Below are positions 16,976 to 25,690 of a DNA stretch of 64,000 nt, piece after piece (position 1 is the stretch's first letter; each line of letters starts with the position of its first letter). A model generated the notes under the pieces. That model saw only the letters and a list, made by a program, of their open reading frames with translations. It had not been told where the DNA came from and did not search any database. The translations under genes and the position numbers were made by a program. The stretch comes from Comamonadaceae bacterium (GTDB lineage: Bacteria; Pseudomonadota; Gammaproteobacteria; Burkholderiales; Burkholderiaceae_C), in the NCBI GenBank assembly GCA_947476465.1, contig CANJQN010000011.1:1-64000 (forward strand), read 5' to 3'.

Positions 16976-17703
16976 GGGCGAGCCTCCCGCAGCAGGGGAT
17001 GCCGCTGCAGGGCCACGCAGGCCACCATGGCCACGCCGATCGCCAGCAAGATGTTCAGCTTGAACGGGAGCGAATAAGCCGCGACAGCCGTCAGTCCGCC
17101 GATCGCGGCCGCCAACAGGCGCAGACGCGTCGTGGCCATTGAATAGGTCAGGCCCACCAGGCACAAAATGCCGGCGAATTCCAGACCCCAATGGGTCGGG
17201 ATGAAGTTGGCCAGCACGACGCCCGCGACGCTGGCCACCACCCAGGCGATCCAGGCGATGGCGCTGGAGCCCAGCAAAAACGCCTCCCGCGCCAGCTGCC
17301 CTGGCGCATCGCTGGCCGCTTCGGGGTAGCGCCGAGTCAGCAGCACATAGCCCATGTCCGTCGTGAAATACCCTGCCATGAGACGCCGGGCGCGTGACAG
17401 ATGCATCATGTAGTCGCGCAGGTGCAGGCTGAAGACAACGAAGCGCAGGTTGACGCAAAAAGCCGTGGCCAGCACGATCCAGGCCGGAGCACCGGCCATC
17501 AGCAACGGCAGTGACGCCAGTTGCGCACTGCCGGCGTAGACCAGCAAGGCCATCGCCAGCGCCTCGACCACCGACAGCCCCGACTTGGCCATGGCCACGC
17601 CGGCCATGAGGCCCCAAATCGCCAAGCCGGTCACCTGGGGCAGCATGCTCTGGATACCAGCGCGAAACTCGGGATGCCGCCGGACGGCGCGGGTCAAGGG
17701 CAT
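16972..17703 (-). CDS. azlC: Branched-chain amino acid exporter, large subunit AzlC
   Basis: A 243-residue membrane protein of the AzlC family. The segment with YAGSAQL near residue 56 and the CVNLRFVVFSLHLR stretch are family hallmarks, and several transmembrane helices follow. Its ATG overlaps the fmt stop by one base (TGATG), so def, fmt, azlC and azlD form one tight unit. The substrate (leucine, isoleucine or valine analogues) is inferred from the family. Confidence 0.88.
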   Translation of the reverse strand: MPLTRAVRRHPEFRAGIQSMLPQVTGLAIWGLMAGVAMAKSGLSVVEALAMALLVYAGSAQLASLPLLMAGAPAWIVLATAFCVNLRFVVFSLHLRDYMMHLSRARRLMAGYFTTDMGYVLLTRRYPEAASDAPGQLAREAFLLGSSAIAWIAWVVASVAGVVLANFIPTHWGLEFAGILCLVGLTYSMATTRLRLLAAAIGGLTAVAAYSLPFKLNILLAIGVAMVACVALQRHPLLREARP

Positions 17704-18668
17704 CAGAGCGCCCCGCCCAGGCGTGCGCCCGGATCAACCGGAAAACCATGCAGAAACTGCGCCGCCGCCAGCCGCTTGCCGCCGGCCCGCTGCAGCTGCG
17801 TCAGGCGCAGTACGCCGCTGCCGCAGGCCACGTCGATGCCGGCCGCGGACACGGCGCGCACCGTACCGGGCGCGCCAGCCGGGGCGGCGTCGGTCCTGAC
17901 CTGCGCGCCCCAGACCTTGATGGTTTCGCCGGCCAGCACGGTGGCCGCACCGGGGAAAGGGTCGAAGGCGCGCACACGCCGCTCCAACGTGGCTGCGGGC
18001 AGCGACCAGTCGATCGCGGCCTCGGCCTTTTCGATCTTGTGGGCATAGGTGACGCCCTCGGTTGGCTGGGGCACCGGCTTCAATTGGCCGCTTGAGGCCT
18101 GTTCAAGCGCGGTCACGACGAGCCGCGCGCCGAGCGCGGCCAGCCGGTCGTGAAGCACGGCCGTGGTGTCTTGCGGCCCGATGGGCAGGCGCTCTGTCAG
18201 CCGCATATCCCCGGTGTCCAGGCCGGCGTCCATCTGCATGATGGTCACCCCGGTCTCGGCGTCACCGGCCTCGATCGCCCGGTGGATGGGGGCGGCGCCG
18301 CGCCAGCGTGGCAGCAAGGAGGCGTGGATGTTCAGGCAACCCAGACGCGGCGCATCCAGCACCCATTGCGGCAGGATCAGCCCATAGGCGGCCACCACCA
18401 TCACGTCGGCCTGTGCGGCGGCGATCGAGCGGGCCGCCGCGGCGGCGTCTTCGGGATGACGCCCGTCCAGGCGCAGGCTGCGCGGCTGGAGCACCGGGAT
18501 GCCGTGGACCTGCGCGAACTGCTTGACCGGCGAAGGTTGCAGCTTCAGGCCGCGACCGGCCGGCCGGTCGGGCTGGGTCAGGACCAGCGCTATCTCGTAG
18601 CCCGCGGCGTGGAGCGCCTCCAGGGCGGTGCGGGCGAATTCGGGGGTGCCCGCGAAGGCGACGCGCAT
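17703..18668 (-). CDS. fmt: Methionyl-tRNA formyltransferase
   Basis: Formylates initiator Met-tRNA. The 321-residue protein begins [12 protein letters not shown], has the formyl-binding [14 protein letters not shown] and [16 protein letters not shown] motifs (about residues 90-125) with the catalytic Asn-His-Asp set, and a C-terminal OB-like domain. It follows def by 19 bases and precedes azlC with a one-base overlap. Confidence 0.96.
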   Translation of the reverse strand: MRVAFAGTPEFARTALEALHAAGYEIALVLTQPDRPAGRGLKLQPSPVKQFAQVHGIPVLQPRSLRLDGRHPEDAAAAARSIAAAQADVMVVAAYGLILPQWVLDAPRLGCLNIHASLLPRWRGAAPIHRAIEAGDAETGVTIMQMDAGLDTGDMRLTERLPIGPQDTTAVLHDRLAALGARLVVTALEQASSGQLKPVPQPTEGVTYAHKIEKAEAAIDWSLPAATLERRVRAFDPFPGAATVLAGETIKVWGAQVRTDAAPAGAPGTVRAVSAAGIDVACGSGVLRLTQLQRAGGKRLAAAQFLHGFPVDPGARLGGAL

Positions 18669-18687
18669 CGGCCGGGCCCTCAGCCTT

Positions 18688-19200
18688 TCACAATCGCACC
18701 GGCTCGCGGCGGGACTTGAGCATCTTGGTCTTGATCCGGTTGCGCTTGAGCGGCGAGAGGTACTCGACGAACACCTTGCCGATCAGGTGGTCCATTTCGT
18801 GCTGGATGCACACGGCCAGCAGGCCGTCGGCCTCGATCTCACGCAGGGCACCGTGCTCGTCGAGCGCCCGCACCTTCACGGCGGCGGCCCGCTCGACGCC
18901 ATCATAGATGCCGGGCACGGAAAGGCAGCCCTCTTCATTGAGCAGCTTTTCGTCGGTGGCCCAGAGGATCTCGGGGTTGATCAGGGTGATGGGCTGGTCG
19001 TGGTTTTCAGAGGCATCGATGACAATCACCCGCTCGTGAACGTCGACCTGGGTGGCGGCCAGCCCGATGCCCTCTGCGTCGTACATGGTCTCGCGCATGT
19101 CGAGGGCCAGTTGGCGAATGCGCGCGTCAACCGCCACAACCGGCTTGGCGACGATGTGCAGGCGAGAATCGGGATAAACGAGGATCGGAAGAACAGCCAT
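18688..19200 (-). CDS. def: Peptide deformylase
   Basis: Removes the formyl group from nascent N-terminal fMet, paired here with fmt. The 170-residue metalloenzyme has all three motifs: GIGLAATQ near residue 45, EGCLSVPG near 91 (Cys ligand) and [10 protein letters not shown] near 135 (HExxH ligands). The ATG start at 19200 gives [14 protein letters not shown]; longer upstream reading lacks similarity. It is divergent from the LysM gene. Confidence 0.96.
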   Translation of the reverse strand: MAVLPILVYPDSRLHIVAKPVVAVDARIRQLALDMRETMYDAEGIGLAATQVDVHERVIVIDASENHDQPITLINPEILWATDEKLLNEEGCLSVPGIYDGVERAAAVKVRALDEHGALREIEADGLLAVCIQHEMDHLIGKVFVEYLSPLKRNRIKTKMLKSRREPVRL

Positions 19201-19343
19201 GGGAGCAAATGAGAAAGGTGTCGCTATTTTCCGCCACTTTCCCGGCTGAGGCGGGTCCTGGGCAAGCTTAAACGTTGCCCGGACAAGGGCTTGGGCGCAA
19301 AATCGCGCCTGAATTGTCAAAAACAGCGGATGGGAAGACACCA

Positions 19344-20579
19344 ATGATGGCGCGCGCAAAGGCAGTTTCAGCCACTCCAGGGACAGGCCTCGCCTGGACC
19401 GCCGCGGCGCTGACCGCCGTCATGCTGGCCGGCCCCGTGGCAGCCCAGACCTTCCCCAACCTTCCCATCACGCCTGGCCAGCGCGCCACCGCGCAGCAGG
19501 TCGCACAGGCCGGCGTTCCGCTGTCCGAGCTGGCGCCCAACGCCCCCGACAGCCACACCATCAAGAGTGGTGACACGCTGTGGGCCATCGCAGGCCTGTT
19601 CCTGCGCAGCCCGTGGCGCTAGCCCGAGCTGTGGGGCATGAACATGGATCAGGTGCGCAACCCCCACCTGATCTTCCCCGGCCAGCACCTGGTGCTTGAA
19701 AAGGTCGACGGCCGCGCCCGCCTGCGCATGGGCCAGCCCAGCGGCGACAACGCCCCCACCGAAACCATCCGCGTCTCACCGCGCAGCCGCATCTCGCCGC
19801 TGGCCGATTCGGCCTTGCCCACGCTCAATTCCAACCTGATCGAGCCATTCCTGGCCGAGCCCGTGATCGTCGCCGAAGGCGTGATGGAACGCGCCCCGCG
19901 CATCGTCGCCGCCCCAGAAGGGCGGGTGATGATCACCAAGGGCGACCGCACCTATGCGCGTGGCACCGAAACTCCGCTGGCCGAAGCCGCCACCGACCGC
20001 GAGAACGCCTATCGCGTGTTCCGCAACGCCACGCCGCTGCGCGATCCGGTCACCCGCGCCGTGCTCGGCTACGAGGCGCAGTTTCTCGGCCGCGCCGCGC
20101 TGGTTCGCGGCGAGAGCCGCCAGTCGGTGACCACCCGCGACGGCGTGCAGGACATGGCTGTGCCGGCCACCCTGGACATCCTGTCGGTGCGCGAGGAAAT
20201 CCGAGTGGGCGACCGGCTGTTGCCCGAGCCACCGCGCCAACTGGCCAATTACGTCCCCCATGCCCCGCGGATGCCGATCACTGGCGCCAGCATCGTTTCA
20301 ATGTACGGCAACGCCGTGGGCATGGCCGGCCAGAATCAGGTGGTGGTGATCAACAAGGGCACGGCCGACGGCATCGAGTCCGGCCATGTGCTGACCATCC
20401 TCAAGGACGGCCAGCAGTTCCAGGACCGTACCGACGCCAAGCGCGACGCCATCAAGCTGCCCGACGAACGCAACGGTCTGCTAATGGTGTTCCGCCCGTT
20501 CGAGCGCCTGTCCTATGCCCTGATTCTGGAGAGCCCCGAGGGTGTGCGCGTGGGCAACCGACTGGCGAGCCCGCGCTGA
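19344..20579 (+). pseudogene. LysM-domain protein interrupted by an in-frame amber codon
   Basis: The reading frame opens with a signal peptide (about residues 1-33, ending near VAAQ) and a LysM domain starting at HTIKSGDTLWAIA. At codon 93 (19620-19622) it hits TAG within SPWR-stop-PELWGMNMDQVRNPHL, in the middle of the LysM domain. The frame then stays open, without shift, to 20579. In homologues this position is Trp, so a single TGG to TAG change explains it. The full product would be 411 residues, a periplasmic peptidoglycan-binding protein commonly encoded next to dprA. Options are a real nonsense mutation, a sequencing error, or readthrough. The downstream part could restart at the ATG at 19638, but without its signal peptide. 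Confidence 0.8.
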
Positions 20580-20614
20580 GCGCTGAGCGCCGGGGCTGAT
20601 CTCCAACGCCGCGC

Positions 20615-21754
20615 ATGGACCGCGACGAACTGGCCGCATGGCTGCGGCTGGTGCTGACCCCACAGGTTGGCAACACCAGTGCGCGCCGCCTGCTGGCCGC
20701 CTTCGGGCTGCCGCAGCGCGTGTTCGAGGCACACCCAGCCGCCCTCGCCGAGGTGGTCCCACCCGGTCAGGCCAGGGCCCTGTGCAGCCCGCCAGCCCCA
20801 CTGGACAACCTGATCGAAGCCACCACACTCTGGCTGGCCGAGCAGCCCGGTGAACGCCGGGTGATCACGTTGGGCGACGCCGACTACCCGGCCGGGCTGC
20901 TGCAGACCGAAGATCCGCCCCTGATGCTGTACGCCATGGGCGCGAGCCTGGTCGATGGCGCGCCGCTGGCATGGCCCGAAGCGATCGCCGTCGTCGGCAG
21001 CCGCAATCCGACGCCGCAGGGCACCGCCAATGCGCGCCAGTTCGCGCTCAGCTTCGCCCAGGCCGGCCTGACGGTGGTGTCGGGCCTGGCGCTGGGCGTG
21101 GACGCGGCCGCGCATGAAGGGGCGCTCGAAGGCGCCGCCGCCACGGGCCTGGCGACCGTCGCCGTGGTGGGTACCGGCCTGGACCGCGTCTACCCGCGCC
21201 ATCACCGTGAGCTGGCCCACCGCATCGCCAGCCGCGGCCTGCTTGTGAGTGAATACCCCCTGGGCACGCCACCCCTGGCCGAAAATTTCCCGCGGCGCAA
21301 CCGCATCATCAGCGCGCTGTCGCGTGGCACGCTGGTGGTCGAGGCCGCGCTTCAGTCCGGATCGCTCATCACCGCCCGCATGGCGGCCGAACAGGGCCGC
21401 GAGGTGTTCGCCATTCCCGGCTCCATTCACTCGCCGCAGGCGCGCGGATGCCACGCCCTGATCAAGCAGGGCGCCAAGCTGGTCGAGACTGCGCAGGATG
21501 TGCTGGAGGAGCTGGCGCCGGGCCACACCCCCGCACTGCCCGCGACACCCGACGACCCGCAGACACAGCCCCCCTCAGCCTGCGCCGACGCCGTGCTGCG
21601 GGCCTGCGGCTTCGATCCAGTGAGCTTCGATGCCCTTGCCGCCCGCACCGGCTTTACCACCCCCGCGCTGCAGGCCCTGCTGCTCGAACTCGAACTCCAG
21701 GGTGTGCTTGCCCGCATGCCCGGGGGCCTGTTCCAGCGCACCGGGTCAGCTTGA
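20615..21754 (+). CDS. dprA: DNA-processing protein DprA
   Basis: Loads RecA on single-stranded DNA taken up in natural transformation. The 379-residue protein has an N-terminal helical region (about 1-60), a Rossmann-fold core (AVVGSRNPTPQG, GLALGVDAAAHEGAL, FPRRNRIISALSRGTLVVEA) and a C-terminal winged-helix domain (about 315-375). It lies 35 bases after the LysM gene, so polarity from the amber codon upstream could affect it if they share an mRNA. Confidence 0.94.
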   Translation: MDRDELAAWLRLVLTPQVGNTSARRLLAAFGLPQRVFEAHPAALAEVVPPGQARALCSPPAPLDNLIEATTLWLAEQPGERRVITLGDADYPAGLLQTEDPPLMLYAMGASLVDGAPLAWPEAIAVVGSRNPTPQGTANARQFALSFAQAGLTVVSGLALGVDAAAHEGALEGAAATGLATVAVVGTGLDRVYPRHHRELAHRIASRGLLVSEYPLGTPPLAENFPRRNRIISALSRGTLVVEAALQSGSLITARMAAEQGREVFAIPGSIHSPQARGCHALIKQGAKLVETAQDVLEELAPGHTPALPATPDDPQTQPPSACADAVLRACGFDPVSFDALAARTGFTTPALQALLLELELQGVLARMPGGLFQRTGSA

Positions 21755-21828
21755 ACGCTGCTGCTGCGCGCGGACAACAGCACCTTGCGCGATACGCCTG
21801 CCGAGGTGCCGGCCGGGCGCTTCTGGGC

Positions 21829-21834
21829 TATATT
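21829..21834 (+). promoter_or_regulatory. Candidate -10 box (TATATT) for smg, directly before the start codon
   Basis: TATATT ends six bases before the smg ATG and no Shine-Dalgarno sequence lies between them. The predicted transcription start therefore falls at the start codon. No good -35 is visible in the GC-rich upstream sequence. Confidence 0.4.
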
Positions 21835-21840
21835 GATTCC

Positions 21841-22338
21841 ATGTTCGATGTGCTCGCGTTCGTCTACGAAAACTATTGGCAAGGCGATGCCTGCCCGGAC
21901 ACCCAGCAGCTTGAGCGCAAGCTCAGCGCACACGGGTTCGACGCCGGCGAAATCCAGGAGGCCCTGGTCTGGCTTGACGGCCTCACACTGGCGGCCCAGC
22001 ACACGGTCGCGGCGCCCGAAGTGGCGCAAGCCCCATCCGAAGACTGCTCACCCAACCGGCAGGCCGCCACCAGTCTGCGGGTGTACTCAGTGGCCGAACA
22101 AGACCATTTGGGCGCGCAGTGCCTGGGCTTCATCAGCTTCCTTGAATCGTCGGGCGTCCTGCCGGCGGCCATGCGCGAGATCGTGCTCGACCGGGCCATG
22201 GCCGCACCCGGCGACCCGGTGTCCCTGGACGAGCTCAAGATCATCGTACTGATGGTCTACTGGAGCTTCGGCGAACAGCCCGACGCCCTCATCCTCGACG
22301 AACTCTGCGACGACTCGCAAGGCCGCATCGCCCATTGA
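21841..22338 (+). CDS. smg: Smg family protein (DUF494)
   Basis: A 165-residue protein beginning MFDVLAFVYENYW, characteristic of the Smg/DUF494 family found after dprA in many beta- and gammaproteobacteria. The function is unknown; E. coli smg sits near dprA and topA-like genes. The N-terminal half includes a helical ELxxHGFD-type segment, and the C terminus has IVLMVYWSFGEQPDALILDEL. It is 86 bases after dprA and appears to have its own promoter. It ends 12 bases from the convergent DUF1631 gene. Confidence 0.88.
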   Translation: MFDVLAFVYENYWQGDACPDTQQLERKLSAHGFDAGEIQEALVWLDGLTLAAQHTVAAPEVAQAPSEDCSPNRQAATSLRVYSVAEQDHLGAQCLGFISFLESSGVLPAAMREIVLDRAMAAPGDPVSLDELKIIVLMVYWSFGEQPDALILDELCDDSQGRIAH

Positions 22339-22350
22339 GGGCGTAGCGCT

Positions 22351-24720
22351 TCAGGACAACAGCCGCTCGGGGTTGGCGTCCAGCTTGGCCAGCGCGTCGC
22401 GCGTGGCCCGCACGGTCAGCGCTTCTTCCTCGGTCGGCTGGATCAGGCCGGCCTGCAGGTACGCCGCCAAGCGCCCGGCCTGGATCAGGTAGCTGCGGCC
22501 AGCACCTGATGCGAACAAGTGCAGTTGGCCGCGCTCGCTGCGCCAGGCGTACTGGACCTGGACAACCGGGCCGTTGTGATCGAGCCTGAACCAGGTGCCC
22601 GGCTGCAGCTCGCGCGCCCAGGCCTGCATGGCGGCGTTGGGCGCCGAGCCGCCGTCGGTGATCACTTCGATGTCGGCGGCATCCACACCCAGCATCATCT
22701 CGATGCTCTCGGCCACCAGCGGCAGATCGCCCTCGGGATCGTCGCCGACGAAGTCCTCGATGTTGGCCAGGCGATGCGCGATACCCTCGATGCGCGCGAC
22801 AGGAATCGCCGCCGTTTTCGACTGGAATGCGTCAGCCAGCGTGTCGCCGATGGCCTTGATATGCGCCTCCTGGGCCACACCGTCCAGACCCATCAGCGTC
22901 ATGCCCTGGCGCAGCCGCTGCAGCAGAGCGGGCAGGCCCTGGATCACCTGGGCCCGCTCAGTGCGATTGGGTTTGGCGCTGGCGGACCACACCAGCTCGG
23001 AAGCCGACTTCTTGAGCGCCAGGGTCTCCTCGTGTTGCGGCCCGTGCTTGACCGCCGCGACCGCCAGCACCTCGGCCCAGACCTTGAACAGGAACTGACG
23101 GATCTCGTCGCGCACCGGCATGTCCTCGAGCAGCTTGCGCATCTCAATTGTGTAGCGCACCGCCATGGTCTCCTTTTGCTCGACTTGCTGGGCCACGCTC
23201 ACCACGCGACGGGTCGTGCCGGTCTCGGTGAGATAGCGGGACAGGAACTTCTGGAACTCATCGTAGGCGAGCAGGAAGGCCTTGCGGCCGGCTTCCGGGT
23301 ACTGCTCGATCATCTGCACCTGGCGCCGGATCTCGGTCTCCAGCGCACTGCCGCCGATGGAGGTGGCGTCGAAACCGAGCACGCAGGCCCCCATGCGGTC
23401 GATCAACTGGCGCGCCGGATGCTGCAGGCTGCCGAAGAACTCCGGCTCGGCCAGCGCCAGGCGCAACACCGGCATCTGCAGCCGCGCGAACCACACTCGC
23501 ACCGCAGGCGGAATGCGCTCTTCGCCCAGAATGCTCTGGAACATCAGGGCCACGATCTCGATGACGGCCTTCTCGCTGGAGGTCGACGCCTGGCGTTTGA
23601 GCTCGGTGGTTCGCTCGCGCAGATCGCGGGCGACGTCGCCCACGGCGGCGTTGTCAAAGAAGAAACTCTCGCCGGTCCCTTGGGCCGCGCGCGACTCGAC
23701 CTGCGTCTGGAAGTGACTGGCCTGCCGGCTCACCGCATCCGTCAGTGCCATCGAAGCGGCGATCGGCTGCGACGGATCGAAGCCATCGACCCGATCGGTC
23801 AGCAACTTGCGCAACTGCACGACCAGCCCCTGCGCGCGCGCCTTGGCCCGACCCAGCGACGACGTCGAGGGTGACCCTGAGGCGCCGCTGGCGCCAGATG
23901 TGCCCGAGCCGCCGCCACCGGACTGCCATCCGCCGCCGCCAGAACCGGACGGCGCGGAATTCCAGTTGGACGAGGCCGCGCCACCGCCACTGCCGCCGCT
24001 GCCGTCCGCGCCGCCGGCGGACCCCTCTGCCTTCGCGCCACCCCCGCCGCCCCGCCGCGCTGCGGCCGGCGCCGCGCCACGCTGCACCCGATGCGTCATG
24101 TCGATATGGGGCACGATGCCCCGGGCGATCAGCGCCTTGTTGACAGCCCGGTATCCCTCGATGGTCGCGGGCGCCAGTTGAAGCTGGGCCAAGTCACCGG
24201 TGAGCAACCAGCTCTGACGCGGCAGGCCGCTGTCCATCCACTGCTCGATGACCAGCATGGCCAGCGCGTCGGGCTGGAAAAGATCGTCGGCCGACAGCTC
24301 CTGACCGCCGTCCACCACCTTCATGCGCACCTTCAGCTCGTTGAACTCCCAGGCGGACTTCTCCTGCAGGGCCATGGCCAGCCGGGAGGCGATGATCTTT
24401 TTCTCGACGACGTCGTCGCCGATCAGCTCCAGGCTCTGCCCTTGCGGCGTCGGAACCGCGGCGACCCCCACGTTCTGGATGCGGCGCTGCAAGGCTTTGC
24501 GCACGTTCTCGACCCAGTCCCCCCGCAACCGCTCGAACTCGAGCGCGGCATCGCGGCGCTCATGCGCCTGCCGGGTGGACTCGGCACGGTCGATGGCATC
24601 GAACAGGCGTTCGCGCAGGGCGTCGGCCAGGGGGCCCAGCGAGGCCTCGATCACGGCGGCGAACTGCTCGCGCACCTGGCGAGCCAGCAGCGCGTGAGAC
24701 GAGGGCTCCGCGGTGCTCAC
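22351..24720 (-). CDS. DUF1631 family protein
   Basis: A 789-residue protein with a GTG start. The N-terminal part (about 1-215) and C-terminal part (about 290-789) match the DUF1631 family, mostly helical and without a recognised catalytic motif. They are joined by a long linker, about residues 220-290, made almost only of Gly, Ser and Ala with a few Trp and Asn. Homologues are sometimes mislabelled thymidine phosphorylase. No signal peptide or membrane segment is visible, so it is probably cytoplasmic. It starts 7 bases after secF and may be cotranscribed with yajC-secD-secF. Function unknown. Confidence 0.8.
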   Translation of the reverse strand: MSTAEPSSHALLARQVREQFAAVIEASLGPLADALRERLFDAIDRAESTRQAHERRDAALEFERLRGDWVENVRKALQRRIQNVGVAAVPTPQGQSLELIGDDVVEKKIIASRLAMALQEKSAWEFNELKVRMKVVDGGQELSADDLFQPDALAMLVIEQWMDSGLPRQSWLLTGDLAQLQLAPATIEGYRAVNKALIARGIVPHIDMTHRVQRGAAPAAARRGGGGGAKAEGSAGGADGSGGSGGGAASSNWNSAPSGSGGGGWQSGGGGSGTSGASGASGSPSTSSLGRAKARAQGLVVQLRKLLTDRVDGFDPSQPIAASMALTDAVSRQASHFQTQVESRAAQGTGESFFFDNAAVGDVARDLRERTTELKRQASTSSEKAVIEIVALMFQSILGEERIPPAVRVWFARLQMPVLRLALAEPEFFGSLQHPARQLIDRMGACVLGFDATSIGGSALETEIRRQVQMIEQYPEAGRKAFLLAYDEFQKFLSRYLTETGTTRRVVSVAQQVEQKETMAVRYTIEMRKLLEDMPVRDEIRQFLFKVWAEVLAVAAVKHGPQHEETLALKKSASELVWSASAKPNRTERAQVIQGLPALLQRLRQGMTLMGLDGVAQEAHIKAIGDTLADAFQSKTAAIPVARIEGIAHRLANIEDFVGDDPEGDLPLVAESIEMMLGVDAADIEVITDGGSAPNAAMQAWARELQPGTWFRLDHNGPVVQVQYAWRSERGQLHLFASGAGRSYLIQAGRLAAYLQAGLIQPTEEEALTVRATRDALAKLDANPERLLS

Positions 24721-24727
24721 GTGATCC

Positions 24728-25681
24728 TCAGACGGTGGCGCCCGCGTTCGGATCGTTCGGGTCGCCTTCCTTGCGGGAGGGTGCCTTCACCAGATCCTCG
24801 CGCTTGACGCCCAACCACATCGCCACGGCCGCCGCGACGAACACCGACGAGTAGATGCCGAACAGGATGCCGATGGTCAGCGCCATGGCGAAATAGTGGA
24901 GCGTGGCACCGCCGAACAGCAGCATGGACAGCACCACCAGCTGGGTCGAGCCGTGGGTGATGATGGTGCGGCTGATGGTGGCGGTGATCGCGTGGTCGAT
25001 CACCTGCGGCGTGGTGAGCTTGCGGTACTTGCGGAACGCCTCGCGGATCCGGTCGAAGATCACCACCGACTCGTTGACCGAGTAGCCCAGCACCGCCAGC
25101 ACCGCCGCCAGCACCGCCAGCGAGAACTCCCACTGGAAGTAGGCGAAAAAGCCCAGGATGATGATGACATCGTGCAGGTTGGCGACGATGGCCGCCACCG
25201 CGAACTTCCACTCGAAGCGCATGGCCAAGTAGACCATGATGCCCACAATCACCATCCCCAGGGCCTTGAGGCCGCTGGCGACGAGTTCTTCGCCCACCGA
25301 GGGCCCGACGAACTCGGTGCGTTGCAGCTTCACAGACGCATCGGTCGCGCGCAAGGCCACCAGCACCTGCTCGCTCTGTTGCGCCGAACTCACGCCCTTC
25401 CTGGACGGCAGGCGGATCATCACGTCACGCGCGGTGCCGAAATTCTGAACCTGCACGTCTTCGTAGCCGAGCTTGGCGACGGATTGGCGCACCCGCTCGA
25501 CCTCGACCGATTCCGCATAGCTGACCTGCATCACCGTGCCGCCGGTGAACTCCACCGACAGGTGCAGCCCCTTCGTGGCAAGGAAGAACACGGCGGCCAG
25601 GAACGTGATCAACGAGATCATGTTCAGCACGATGGCGTGCCGCATGAACGGGATGTCCCGGCGAATCCTGAAAAACTCCAC
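24728..25681 (-). CDS. secF: Protein translocase subunit SecF
   Basis: With SecD it uses the proton gradient to assist SecYEG export. The 317-residue protein starts at GTG (MEFFRIRRDIPFM), has one N-terminal helix, a periplasmic segment with VEFTGGTVMQV, and a C-terminal block of five helices with GYSVNESVVIFDRIRE, a family hallmark. It lies 9 bases after secD. Confidence 0.95.
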   Translation of the reverse strand: MEFFRIRRDIPFMRHAIVLNMISLITFLAAVFFLATKGLHLSVEFTGGTVMQVSYAESVEVERVRQSVAKLGYEDVQVQNFGTARDVMIRLPSRKGVSSAQQSEQVLVALRATDASVKLQRTEFVGPSVGEELVASGLKALGMVIVGIMVYLAMRFEWKFAVAAIVANLHDVIIILGFFAYFQWEFSLAVLAAVLAVLGYSVNESVVIFDRIREAFRKYRKLTTPQVIDHAITATISRTIITHGSTQLVVLSMLLFGGATLHYFAMALTIGILFGIYSSVFVAAAVAMWLGVKREDLVKAPSRKEGDPNDPNAGATV

Positions 25682-25690
25682 CTGTGCTCC

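Noticed and set aside
19638..20579. Independent gene starting at the ATG after the amber codon
   Set aside because: It would begin inside a LysM domain, lack a signal peptide, and has no ribosome binding site; a broken longer gene explains it better.
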